Origin: Breviolum minutum Mf 1.05b.01
Taxonomy: Eukaryota; Sar; Dinophyceae; Suessiales; Symbiodiniaceae
DNA: 64,000 bases
Assembly: GCA_000507305.1 (NCBI GenBank)
Contig: DF240494.1
Span: forward strand, 53,903-117,902
Direction of reading: 5' to 3'
Each line of letters begins with the position of its first letter. Positions within the stretch are counted from its first letter, which is position 1. Shown here piece by piece: positions 53,977-64,000 of the stretch. Made by a program: the position numbers and the translations under genes. The notes under the pieces are model-generated. The model made no database searches. It was not told the origin of the DNA and saw only the letters and a list, made by a program, of their open reading frames with translations.

Positions 53977-54123
53977 ATCGTCCCAGAAGTGCTAGGCCTA
54001 CTGTGCTCATCCTCTTTCTGGGCAGAAATCCAACAGCATCGCCCAAGACATCAAAAAAACGCTGCTTCCTTCCTGCTTGACCAAACCCCACAGCAGTTTC
54101 AAAAGCATTCTATGCGTTACAAG

Positions 54124-55256
54124 TATCAGTCACATCCCAGCGCAAGCCACGGGTGCTCACATTCACAGCGCCACCCAATGGGACCAGGCCGCAGCTTGAG
54201 TCTTTGGGAGGGGCCAAGCAATGGGAGCCTTTGGTCAACAGCACGACACAGGAATCATCACCTGGGCGGGACAAGTCTGATGAATTCTTGCCTCCCCGGT
54301 TTCTGTTTCATTGGAGCAACTGACCCCATACTGACACCCCCAAAGTCAGTGTTGCAGTCTATGCCTCCCTGCTGAGGAGGGCAGCATTAAGCCCCTTGGC
54401 TTGTGCTTTGTATAGGGCATTCATCGCACCCAGGGTGTGATCCATTCTGCCGTTGACACCTGCAAACCTCCCTGCGATGTAGAGGTGCTGGCACGAAAAC
54501 TCCTGTTTTTCACCCCAGTGGCAGTGACATGTGGCAGTATAGCTGGTGTATTCATATCATGTTATATTCATGCTGTTGGTGAACAAAATCCTGCATGACT
54601 TGGGATGTTAAAACACTGCAATTGATATCTACCATATCAATATCCGTCAAAAGAAGGACACAACTGAGAGCTCAACTGTCATGAGTAACTCATCTCCTCT
54701 TGAGCCACATGCAAGCATTTCTCCAGGTCTGTGGTGTCTTGATCATGAGACAGGTCGCGCACTTCCACGCCCCTGGCAGAACAAGCATCGTCACTGAATG
54801 AGCCGACATGGTAATCCAGTCTTCACTACCCCTGGAAGAAGACACTTCACTAAACTTGGGGATGAATCCTGAAGCCATGTCCTATTCGTCATGTTCTGCG
54901 GGATGCTGCCTTTTTGCACCCCTGTTGCAGTAAGTATATACTGTAATTATCATTGCGAAAACATGCAATATCATACAATATCATATGATATCAATTAATC
55001 AATCTTGTCTAGAGAAGGGGGATAGCCTTACTCCTTGGCTTCCCCCCCCCCAAAAAAAAAAACATTGCCTCTTTTTTCTCCCCCGCGCCCGCTAGGCCCG
55101 ATGGCCTGTCCCTGTAGTGCTGCAAGATTTCCTGCTTTGCAGAATCAAAGTCTCCCAAGATCAGCTCGGGTAGCAGCTCTGGTGCTGCTTTCTGCAACAC
55201 CATGGCACCACCATCGGCCACCAAGTGAGGTGAGGTCCTGGTTACAGATTGCCAGA
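54124..55256 (-). CDS. TPK: Thiamine pyrophosphokinase (multi-exon, ends partly open)
   Basis: Four exons carry the family motifs in order. 55256-55111: LVADGGAMVLQKAAPELLPE then LILGDFDSAKQEILQHY (ADGGAN-like and GDFDS). From 54772: GVEVRDLSHDQDTTDLEKCL (the D-Q-D-T-T-D metal-binding motif). From 54459: VNGRMDHTLGAMNALYKA (GRxDHTL). From 54261: SSCGLVPLGGAVNVSTRGL then RWDVT (C-terminal thiamine-binding part). The enzyme transfers pyrophosphate from ATP to thiamine to make thiamine diphosphate. ADGGA is followed by Met where Asn is common. The junction between exons 1 and 2 is ambiguous because CAGG is repeated at both ends. The first exon upstream of 55256 and the last few residues were not found. 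Confidence 0.85.
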
Positions 55257-56469
55257 CTGCACATACTACAACAAACTACAATACTTTCTTAACATATAAT
55301 ACTACATGATTCATCATGTGTATATGATATATTATACATAAAAAAAATGTATGTACATAAAATATTGAATTGTACATAGTTATAAAACATATTGGTACTA
55401 TAAGATGTAGGTATACCGGTATACCTTGTGAGTGGCAGATCTACATTATACATTCAGTCGTTGATCCAGACTAAGCTCCTGTGCGTTCCCAAGGCTGAAC
55501 ATAATGCTCTTCAGGGCTAAAAAGAACCCGTAGAGGACTACCGCTCTTCAAGCCTGCTACTGTAGGTAATTGTGATCTGTTCAAGGATCAATCATGGTTT
55601 GAAAAAAAAACATCCTCTCCGCTGAATACACTGAATCATACAAACCAAGCTTTGGTGTCAGATCAAAGCCACTTACTGACATAAGTCATGGAGGCCAATG
55701 TCTATGTATCCCCACCGTGTCCTATTCCATAGGCTCTCCAGCAACGTCTTTGACAAAGGCGTGCTCAAAAGGACCATCCCTGGCAACACTTTTCCAGAGA
55801 CTGCCCGGTCGTGTGCATGAGGCCAGCTGGAGGTCACCCATGTCCAGTCTTCATAGCCTTGGCTTGAATGTACATTCATATCATTTCATTCACATTCAAT
55901 AGCTCCAGTGGACATGGCTCTCTTAGACCTTTACCCCTGAAGCTCCACTCATCTGAGCCCAAGGGACGCTCTGGGCTCGCCATGCTCCCTTTGCATCTGC
56001 GTGGGAGCCGAGACCTACAGCGGGCCCACCGGAGCGCCATATGCTGCAGAGTTTGAACCAGGTGCCAACGGAAAGTGCAATCAACTGTACCAAAGTCCAT
56101 CCCATACAACAGTCTACTATCACTTGGTCATGAGTCTCCAACTAAGAGGCTGAATACTTGCAAGAAGCCCTGCAAAATGGACAAGACTTAAGACTCTGTC
56201 ATCACTCACAGTTGCACCCAGCCTCAGGTCGTGCTGCAGCCTGCTTTGCAGCCTTTCAATTCTCATGAGTGCCACTGCCATGCCAAATCTATGGCGCTTC
56301 AAGTTCCAAGTCATCTAGTCATCGATTCCTTTCTTCGACTTTCTGACTTTCTACCAAATTAAAACCTTCACCTCTGTAGTGAAACGAAGACAACGATCAA
56401 ATCATCATTGACAATATCCAAAAGAATATCACGGGTATGGGATGGGCATATCATCATGGCATCGCTCAC

Positions 56470-56591
56470 TTGAAGATGCTTTCGTGCCTCTGCAGGTGTT
56501 TTGGGGGCAGATCCGACAATTTGCCATTCGTAGGCCACCTGATCATCTTTGCCAGACCAATTCAACCTCAAGATGCAAGATTCAAGATCAC
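56470..56591 (-). CDS. Isolated exon of an unidentified gene
   Basis: 122 nt from AG at 56593-56592 to a GT donor at 56469-56468. Reads GDLESCILRLNWSGKDDQVA then YEWQIVGSAPKTPAEARKHL. Good composition and splice sites; no family recognised. It may belong to the same gene as the exon at 57495-57338, but that exon ends with a stop, so two genes are also possible. Confidence 0.4.
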
Positions 56592-56972
56592 CTTGGGGGG
56601 AATGAGACATTTTTTCAAAGCTGAGTTTTTAGAGCTCCTTGCCACAAAAGTGAGAGTAGCTCTGTCATAGTTCTGCTTCAGTTTCTCCCCAAGCTTTTGC
56701 CATCTTCATGTTGATCAGCCTGCCACCGATTCCGATTCACTTGCCGTCCGAGGATCCTTCCGTCGGTCGTCAACATGGAAAGATACCACTTGTACTTGTC
56801 TCCTGAGCAGGTTCAACATTGATGTTGTGCAAGGAAAACTACCGGATCTACCTCCCATCTGTCATTCTGGCGCATCATGCGTATCTGCTAGATGGGCTTT
56901 GGAAAGTGTAGAGAAGCAAGCAATGCAAGTGAGCGTGTTGAGCGAGCGAGCGTGTATATGTCCATCCGTGGT

Positions 56973-57003
<31 letters not shown>

Positions 57004-57080
57004 ATGGACGGACGGATGGATGGATGGATGGATGGATGGATGGATGGATGGATGGATGGATGGATGGATGGATGGAAGGA
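56973..57080. repeat. (GGAT)n tetranucleotide microsatellite
   Basis: About 26 near-perfect ggat/tgga units with two ggac variants. Plus-strand frames reading WMDG and minus-strand frames reading HPSI are repeat artefacts. Confidence 0.95.
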
Positions 57081-57337
57081 TGTACAAGTGCACAATAAAA
57101 CCAGCGCAATGAATGTCTGTGTGTTCTAGCATCCGTCTCGGTGTTTCAATCTCTGCCGCGCTGGCATGCACTACAAAAGTCGAATCCATGGATTTGTGCA
57201 TCTCTCTGCTTATCGAAGTATTGTCTGAATCAATTTGCGGAACAGAATGGAAATCATCAGTCTTAGGTCATGGATAATTGAAAACAAAAACAAAAAACTA
57301 GCAGATACATAGGACCAATCAGCAAAACTTTGATCTT

Positions 57338-57495
57338 TTATTTGTTGCTTTGCGGGATGGAAATCACCAAGGCGCCATAGTACAATTTCTTTCCCTTGCT
57401 GTCCCAGTACAAGGTGATGGCATAAGGATGGGCGGAGCCAATGATTTTGTCCACCCTGAAACAAGCACCTGCAAAGGCACCGCGAAACGAGGAGA
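57338..57495 (-). CDS. Probable last exon of an unidentified gene
   Basis: An AG acceptor at 57497-57496 after a T-rich tract opens SSFRGAFAGACFRVDKIIG then AHPYAITLYWDSKGKKLYYG and closes with TAA after ISIPQSNK. Composition is protein-like; family not recognised. Confidence 0.4.
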
Positions 57496-57699
57496 CTTTG
57501 AAAAAAACTGGGATGACTTCGATGATTCCAGCACCCATAGGATCCATGTATGGTATATTTACCTGTATTTAGCATTGGGTTGTAGGGAAAATACACCATA
57601 CATTGGATGCAATGGGTGATGATTCCAGCGTGTTTCGCAGCACAAAGTGAACAAGAATGTTCACAACTCGCATTGATCTTACTGTACACTACCAACTAG

Positions 57700-59775
57700 T
57701 CTCACAAAACAAACACCCCAAAAAAAAACTCCAAACTTCTCAGAGGAACATTTTCCTGATTCCAATTTGTAGAGAGTTCCCCCAAATTCGCCCCAAAGCA
57801 TTCACCACATGTCCCGCCTGGTTTTCCATTGAAAATCCGAGAAATCCGATACTTGGCAGGGTATCGCACCTCCTGAGGTTTGCTGTTTGTGTCGTGATAG
57901 GCCGTTGGAAGGTTTTCTGCAATGTTGGATCTGTTAGAAAAAATACCATTAGAAAGGCTTTTGTATCAAGATGCTCAGTAGCAAACAGGAAGATGTCGAT
58001 TCATGAGACAATTCTCTTGAAATCACTTCTTGGCTTAATCATGTTTTTCTTTTTCAATCTTTTTCAACTCTCTGTCCTTCCAAGTTGTTCCATCCAACCA
58101 TTCGATATCCTTGAGGGACCTCACAGTCTGCGCCTCCTTCGGGGCGCGGGAAGTTGCCACCAGAAGTGCATGTCATGCATGTTTGGCGCCAATCAAATTA
58201 AACTGCATGTAACCACATAAAATGATAATCCACACATCCGGCACAGACACACACACACACATATCCGTAACACTGGCAATTTTCACATACAAGTATTGAC
58301 CAACATAGTATGCATGATGAATCAAATATTCCATGAAACGTCTTCGTGAGTGAACATTAATTTGAAGATTTTCATGCATTTGTCCTTCTCAACCAGCTCC
58401 AATCTTTCAAAACTGGGAGCTAAGTCCCGCCTGTGTTGGTCCAGGTCCAGCACTGACTGGTGCATTTTTTGGAGCTGGCATCATGATATGTTGATTATTG
58501 CAGTCTAGTAGATCTCGGAACTCCAAAGCCTTGGACAGGACAATTTACAGCACTTGCGGACCTACATGCGTAAGCAGTGGTGACATTTGAGAATATTTTG
58601 AGACACTGATGATAGGATATGATAGGTATATCAGGTATATCATATCAAATAAAATTATATCAGCACATGCACTTTATTTCCGGATATCAGTAGGATCAGG
58701 TATCTGATGAATATATCACCCTCTTTTATCCTGGTTTCACTTTGTGGCTTGCCTTCTGCTGCCAAGATACTAAACCTTGGACAAACGTATTCTTTTCCAT
58801 CTGCGTCTTCTCCGTTCCGATTTTGTTGGCAAACTGCTTCCCGACCTAAGACAACATGGAATGCCCCCCCAGGTCACCTTCAGCTTTCATCACCTCCAAC
58901 CTCGTTGGAAACACCCCATGATAATCAATTAACATGAGCCGGTCGGTCCGTGGACTCAAAGGGACCCACCATTTCACCTATCAAATCAAATTTCCCGCTA
59001 TCAAAGGCACATTGGCAATTGTCACACGTCCACCACTCTGCCGCACGAATTCCTGAGAAGCTACAGCAAGTTCAGAGACTCAATCATGAGTTCATCTCTC
59101 AGAGATTCCACTTCCCAAGTGCCCAGCCGCTAAAAAAATGAAGGATTACTCATCAAATGAGATCAACTGTCATCAACTCTCCCAAATCTTGGAAAATCTC
59201 AGGTGCTGCCATGCATCGTGGATTTGCTTGGCCATCTCTCGCCGATCCAAAGGAGCCGGCCTTGCCTGATGGGCAGCCGATCCTTTGGTGATGGCCGGCA
59301 AAGCCATGAAATGATTGAAAATGCTCCTAAACCCTAAAACCCCACACAATGATAGTTAATAACTCTTGAGTCTTGATCATTCATGATAACTCAATGAGAA
59401 TTCATGACAGTCCGACAATCCTGTGGGTGAGGTTTAAACAAATTCTTGGTGGACCCCCATACGACGTATATATAACTGGATTCTCTCTCTCTCTCTCTCT
59501 CCTGCGCCCTCAATCTATGTCCCTCCGGGAGTCGCATAGAGTACTGGATCTCACGTTTACACATTGAGTTGGGCAATATCAACAAGCATCCATGTAACAA
59601 TGTGCTGTCAAATGACAGCCTTTGAGTCAAAACGTGTGAAACCATGTCAACCTCAACCTTCCTGGCTCAACTTCAAGCCCAATCTTTGCACCTCTGGCTC
59701 TTCGCCCAGAACATCACGTACAATGAGATCCTGGCAGGTTCAAGCCAAACGAACTGCCTGATACTCAGCTATTCC
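57700..59775. other. No firm gene
   Basis: A minus-strand stretch near 58850-58780 (VGKQFANKIGTEKTQMEKN) after a ttag acceptor may be an exon. A (CA)n tract lies near 58248-58262 and a (CT)n tract at 59482-59502. Nothing else is supported. Confidence 0.35.
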
Positions 59776-59880
59776 TACTGTGGAAGAAATCCGGCTAACC
59801 AGTTGAGGTTGGTAGTTTATCCCATTATTTGCAAGGTTTCATATATCCCAGGTGGTGCAGGATTTCTTCCATCAATAGTA
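59776..59880 (-). mobile_element. Small inverted-repeat element (MITE-like), copy 2
   Basis: Arms tactgtggaagaaatcc and ggatttcttccatcaatagta are inverted copies. The centre, ggtagtttatcccattattt, is the reverse complement of the centre of copy 1. The two copies align at roughly 85 % by eye over their length. Confidence 0.65.
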
Positions 59881-60522
59881 TCACTGCTTCACTGCTCTCC
59901 GCAAAACACCTAAAAGGTTTGACCAACTCTCATTTTCGCCACTAGCAAACACCATGTCGGAGATCATAGACATTAGCATGCTGGAAATTACGATGTGGGT
60001 TTCACCTCTCCATCTGGATCTCTTTTCTATGAATCCCTCCGAACTTTGGGCTCTTCAGAATCGTATTACAATAAAATGGCACTGATTGTCACATGATAGT
60101 ACCATGAACTAACTATATTCAGTATCGTAGATGTAATTCTCAGGAGGATTGTCACGATGATAATAGAAATACAATTGAAAATATAAACTATATAATAAAA
60201 TGATTGAAAAAAATATATCTAAAAAAATGCTGATATACAAAGCAATACTAATTCGTAATTGTTGGTTGTGTTGGGGAAAACAGCAAACCACAGCCTAGCT
60301 CACAAAGTCTAGGTCAGCAAGTCAACAGCGCAATCCTTTTTGCTAGGGCTGCTAGGGACTGCCAAAGCGTAGCCACAGGCTCAGCATCACGCGTGAGCCC
60401 AGGTTTCCCTAAGAGGGGCATAGAGCCGATATGTCGTTGACATATGAATTATCATGTGCATGCAATTGTGTGACACGCAATTCACACTGGTCTACAAAGG
60501 TGAAACAAGAAAAGCATGCACA

Positions 60523-62220
60523 TCAGCGAAAAGCAGCATCCACATCGCCAAAAGAGACTGTCTCCTCATTCGCAGGGCGATTTCCAGGGTAGGCCAAACG
60601 ATGGCTGCAAGCTTGGCAAGGTCGACGGCCAAATGCTTGATTGAGAGTCCTCCGCTCAGCGCATGCAAAGTCTGCTTGCCAACATTCGCCATTCCGGGTA
60701 ATGTAGATATTCTGCTGAGTCATATGGCGGTGCATCTCTTGAATCTTCTCCTGGTAGTCGTTCTTGCGTCGGGTATGGTCCACTTCCACTCTGGTGCGTA
60801 GATCCTCCAGCTCCTTCAGGTAGAAGTTTGCTCGATTGGTGTGGTGGTGAATCTCTCTGTAAAGGTCCACCTCATCTGCCACTGCTTGAATTCCAACCTC
60901 CTTAGTACGAGGGGAGGTTTCGCCCGCTTTACTCAAAGGTTCCAGTTCCGGAGGGTCCTCCGGTTCCAACTCGGGCTCAGGTAGCTCTTTCTGGAATAGA
61001 GCCTTCATCATCTCCCAGAGCCTTGGTCCGATACCAGGCATGTAGAGGTTGCCCATGAGGATCACAATGATCGTCACCAAGAGGTAGAGGACAATGTCGT
61101 TGGTCTGGTCGATGTAGATGATCGGTTCATGTTCTTCTTGTCCACGGCATGTAGTCCAAAGAACCGTGGCCAACATCGCTTTCATGGCTCTCTTTGGTTT
61201 CTTGATTGCATACATCTCCGCATTCTTCTTCCTCTGAACTGCATCTTTCTTCTTAGCAGCTTGGAAAGTATCGTCCGCCTTCAACTTGGTCAAATGGGAA
61301 CGTAGGCGATCCGCAAGGAGTTGAGCCGCTGAATCTTTCGTCAGCCCGTCCGCGTATTGCAGTTCACTTGATATCCACATTGTCTTGGCCTTGTTGCAGG
61401 CCAACTTGTCCCGCGTCACCAAGACCTCAATCGTAGTCCGCTTGTCCGAACTACTTGCTGCTTGAACCTCGGGCTTGATCAGCAAGTCATAGAGGGCCTT
61501 CGCATCCACAATGAGTCGTGGATTGATTGGCATTTGAGAAGTCTCCAAAGCATCCAAAGGTGAATGGGGCTTCCATACCAAGTTCCAAAAGGTCGTCGTG
61601 TAGAGCAGGGCGTCTGCAGCTTCTGACGCTGCTTGGCTCTCTGCGCATAGTGTTGACCGCGCCACCCTTTGCAATTTCCATGATCTCCAATCCACCACTA
61701 CATAGTGGCCAGCTTGTCCTTCGGCCACTTCTCGGGGAATCATAACAACCATGTAGCCTCCCTGCGATGACAAGTCGGTCCGGCAGGCAAAGCTGGCGTC
61801 CGAGTAGACGGCAAAGGTCACATTCTCCTTGTCCCCCAAGTAGCGAAAGTCCAAACCCACATCGGCGTTCGATTTGGCGAATCGAAGAAGCTTGTTTGCG
61901 GCCTCCAACGTCTTCGTGGTGGCTTTGGTCACCTCACCACAAAGCAGAGACACACCAGCTTGAAGATGGGGTGATGTCTGCGTCGCAGGCCACTGCAAAG
62001 CTCCCAAAAGGCCTCTAAGCTGAGTCCTCTCGGACTCCGTCACAGGTAAGTCTTGATGCTGTCGATCTTTGGCGATAGTGATGGGCTTCTGCTTGCTCAT
62101 GTATTTCTCGTGGCTCACCCTCCAGTAGTTGTCCTCCAACTTCGTCACCGTGCTTCCACAATACTCCAGCTTATCTTCCATGATCCATTCTCTGAAGGAG
62201 AATGATTGATGGATCTTGTC
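60523..62220 (-). CDS. Copia pol: RNase H and C-terminal membrane/coiled-coil extension
   Basis: Continues the RT with RGLLGALQWPATQTSPHLQA, then RNase H (FAVYSDASFACRTD, TLCAESQAASEA, RLIVDAKALYDLL, LQYADGLTKDSA) with four acidic catalytic residues. After RNase H, where copia elements usually end, about 250 residues follow: a Lys-rich stretch, a hydrophobic segment near residues 389-409 of this frame (DIVLYLLVTIIVILMGNLYM), an acidic Pro/Glu linker, a charged coiled coil, and a Cys-rich end (GECWQADFACAERR then RPCQACSHR). The extension could be membrane-associated, in the position of env in some LTR elements; that is inference. Stop at 60523. Confidence 0.75.
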   Translation of the reverse strand, partial: DKIHQSFSFREWIMEDKLEYCGSTVTKLEDNYWRVSHEKYMSKQKPITIAKDRQHQDLPVTESERTQLRGLLGALQWPATQTSPHLQAGVSLLCGEVTKATTKTLEAANKLLRFAKSNADVGLDFRYLGDKENVTFAVYSDASFACRTDLSSQGGYMVVMIPREVAEGQAGHYVVVDWRSWKLQRVARSTLCAESQAASEAADALLYTTTFWNLVWKPHSPLDALETSQMPINPRLIVDAKALYDLLIKPEVQAASSSDKRTTIEVLVTRDKLACNKAKTMWISSELQYADGLTKDSAAQLLADRLRSHLTKLKADDTFQAAKKKDAVQRKKNAEMYAIKKPKRAMKAMLATVLWTTCRGQEEHEPIIYIDQTNDIVLYLLVTIIVILMGNLYMPGIGPRLWEMMKALFQKELPEPELEPEDPPELEPLSKAGETSPRTKEVGIQAVADEVDLYREIHHHTNRANFYLKELEDLRTRVEVDHTRRKNDYQEKIQEMHRHMTQQNIYITRNGECWQADFACAERRTLNQAFGRRPCQACSHRLAYPGNRPANEETVSFGDVDAAFR

Positions 62221-62324
62221 NCCCTCCAGTAGTTGTCCTCCAACTTCGTCACCGTGCTTCCACAATACTCCAGCTTATCTTCCATGATCCATTCTCTGAA
62301 GGAGAATGATTGATGGATCTTGTC
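62118..62324. other. Unmerged contig overlap: 103-bp duplication around a single N
   Basis: Bases 62118-62220 are repeated exactly at 62222-62324, separated by one N at 62221. The offset of 104 accounts exactly for the frame difference between the two pol frames. This is an assembly artefact, not a biological duplication or frameshift. Confidence 0.9.
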
Positions 62325-63800
62325 CTGGATCTCCTTGGACACGGGGTGAGAAGGATGGAAGCAGCCAAACAAATCATCCACGTGTAGGCAAAACATTCCA
62401 AGTAGTTTCGGTGATGGGCATGCATCCGTGGGCTTCTCCTCATAGGCCATGAAGAGACAGGCATCCAATGGATGTTGGACAATCCTTCCATCACCCACTT
62501 GTAGAATCCGTTCCGTGGCCTCCTCAAACCACGCCCGAGGGGCGTCACATAGTCCATACATGGGCTTCGTCAACTTCATCAGCTGGCCATGTTCACCTTC
62601 AAGACCAAGTAGCCGTTCACCATCACGAGGTAACTTGATCCAAATCACTCGATCAGATCCATCGGGAAATTCTTTTCCTTGTAAGAACGCCGTCGTGATG
62701 TCTGCTGTGAAGAGGTTGAAGCTCTGCATAGTAGCCACCGTCAGGATGAAGTTCCTCGAAAGTCTTGTAAGAGTCGGTGAGGCTGTGTTTAGAGTTCCAT
62801 TGAGCGCATCAGGGTCACGAAAGCCTTGAACGATCAGGCGTGCTTTCGCACGGGGTGATCCATCTGCATGTTTCTTCCAGTTGAGTAGAAACCGAGCTTT
62901 GAGTACTCGTTGGGGATCAGCTTCACTGGCTGGGGAGAAGTGCCATACTTGGTTGTTGAAGAAGCTTTCCAACTCCTTCTGCTTTGCTTCTGTGAACAGC
63001 TTGCGGTCAGCCAGTGACATGTAGCGCTCATTGATGGGGCCTTCAGCAACAGAATTCACCGTCTCGAAGCCTTCACTCTTCTCCGCAAAGTTGGCGTGGG
63101 CCTGACTTCGCCATGGGGTCTGAATCTTGAACCGTGTAGAGCAGGTCCACCAACATTCATGTAGTTGCCGATTCTTCGATGGCCTTGTCCATTTGTCATG
63201 TAATATTCTTCCGGCACTGTGAGTCGTGCGGTTCTTGTGCAGGTACTTCAGCGGTATTGGGCAAGTCTCCTCTGAAGGAACGTAGGCTTCATTCCGTGGT
63301 AGGAAGTGGCGATGGATCAGGTACTTGTCATTGATGATCCAATCATCGTTCACGTCATCCAGCACAATGTAGCCATCCTCCACTCGCCATCCATGCGGTA
63401 ACTTCGTATCCGTGGTCACATCAACATCGATGGTCACGTTGATGTCATCCTCGCCAGTCTTCGAATACGGTGTAGCTCGTGAAGTTGCTTCGCGAACAGG
63501 GCCATAGGTCTCGGGGTTCCTGAAAGACAGAGTCTCCTGGCGGTTGACTCGAAGTCGCTGTTGTTCAAAGGTCTCATGGGGCTGTGACTCATAGACCTCT
63601 TTGGATTCTGGTGGTAAAGGTGATAGGGTTGAGGTTGTTCGTTCAGGTAGTTCTAAAGAAGGTGGAAGTTGTGCAGAAGAAGGTTGAGTGTCGGTTGGTT
63701 GTTGCGATGGTGTTGAGGTTGTATCTTCCAAGCCTGCGGCAGTATGAGGGATTCCAATGCCTGGCAAGGAATAGGTGATCTGGTCTGCATGGTGGTTGTT
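62325..63800 (-). CDS. Copia pol: linker and reverse transcriptase
   Basis: In the frame ending near 62222 the RT begins about 63000 (WHFSPASEADPQRVLKARFL), continues with RAKARLIVQGF, FTADITTAFLQGKEF (first catalytic Asp), KLTKPMYGLCDAPRAWF and CLHVDDLFG (catalytic Asp pair near 62380). This order and wording are typical of copia RVT_2 polymerases. It synthesises cDNA from the element's RNA. The part before 63100 is a low-complexity linker toward integrase. The frame's own first ATG near 63974 is not a natural start. Confidence 0.8.
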
Positions 63801-64000
63801 CGCCAGCAAGGCCAGGTGTAGCAACAGCCTCCATCGCAGACGTAGTTGTAGGCAATAAGCCAGATCCACCATGTGGACCTCCAGGTTCGTCTGCATCATC
63901 GTCATCATCAGGAGGGTGCATCTCGGTGTCATCCTTGAAGAGCTCACGTAGATCCGGGTCATCCGCGAAGTCATCGGTCACCACCTTGAACGTTGTAGTA

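Larger units (their letters stand above)
60523..64000 (-). mobile_element. Ty1/copia-type retrotransposon, 3' part of pol, runs off the window
   Basis: The minus strand holds copia-type domains: an RT of the RVT_2 type and a copia RNase H, then an unusual C-terminal extension. The 5' part (gag, protease, integrase, 5' LTR) lies beyond 64000. A 3' LTR should lie left of 60523, but without the 5' LTR its borders cannot be fixed by eye. A frame change near 63780 separates an acidic upstream segment (DDFADDPDLRELFKDD) from the rest and may be a mutation. The apparent break at 62221 is an assembly artefact, so the RT-RNase H frame is otherwise continuous. Confidence 0.8.

Noticed and set aside
53359-54375. 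338-codon plus-strand open frame
   Set aside because: It runs antisense through thiamine pyrophosphokinase exons and the AAC repeat; composition is Ser/Thr-rich without a domain.
56827-57201. Repeat protein reading WMDG or HPSI
   Set aside because: Pure product of the GGAT microsatellite.
62145-62265. Programmed or mutational frameshift in copia pol
   Set aside because: The break is fully explained by the 103-bp contig overlap around the N.
1-64000. CRISPR arrays, bacterial operons, ribosome binding sites, rRNA or tRNA genes
   Set aside because: None seen. The direct repeats present are microsatellites, minisatellites or transposon features, and the gene structure is eukaryotic.

Overview
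The window looks like nuclear DNA of a dinoflagellate, most likely Symbiodiniaceae-like. The reasons are: genes cut into very short exons; reconstructed introns that use GT, GC and GA donors with AG|G acceptors; large retrotransposons of dinoflagellate type; and every gene I could support, plus both large retroelements, lying on the minus strand. No database was searched. Families were assigned from motifs, and exon borders were placed by requiring reading phase and protein motif to agree across the junction. No rRNA, tRNA or CRISPR array was seen. Three runs of undetermined bases are present: 13338-14070, 47209-47486 and the single base 62221.

Layout, left to right (all genes minus strand). 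0.26-2.85 kb: exons of a protein with repeated beta-propeller-like blades. 3.9-4.3 kb: first exons of a probable secreted protein. 7.1-9.6 kb: five short exons coding glycine-zipper membrane modules. 11.1-13.2 kb: an RsmD-like rRNA methyltransferase with an algal/plant-type TPPY motif, broken upstream by an assembly gap. 16.4-34.9 kb: a voltage-gated cation channel (S1 to pore, then EF-hands and coiled coil) whose S4-S5/S5 intron carries a 9.4 kb LINE at 19.79-29.15 kb with a 13 bp target-site duplication. 37.1-37.3 kb: last exon of an unknown gene. 39.4-41.3 and 45.9-48.7 kb: two copies of a three-dsRBD gene, with a ubiquitin-like/SPRY-like gene between them (43.9-44.9 kb). 51.1, 56.5 and 57.4 kb: isolated exons of unknown genes. 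54.1-55.3 kb: thiamine pyrophosphokinase. 60.5-64.0 kb: the 3' part of a Ty1/copia-type retrotransposon that runs off the right edge.

The most unusual object is the LINE. It encodes a coiled-coil ORF1, a short protein with a strongly predicted membrane helix that starts in an ATGA stop-start overlap with ORF1, and a large polyprotein. The polyprotein order is: a duplicated gag-like module, RNase H, APE endonuclease, reverse transcriptase, two zinc fingers, and a C-terminal domain with cytosine-C5-methyltransferase-like motifs. This copy carries several frameshifts and a stop, so it is probably dead. The second notable object is the dsRBD gene pair: exons 1 and 3 are nearly identical between copies, while exon 2 and the introns have diverged, a mosaic that suggests gene conversion.
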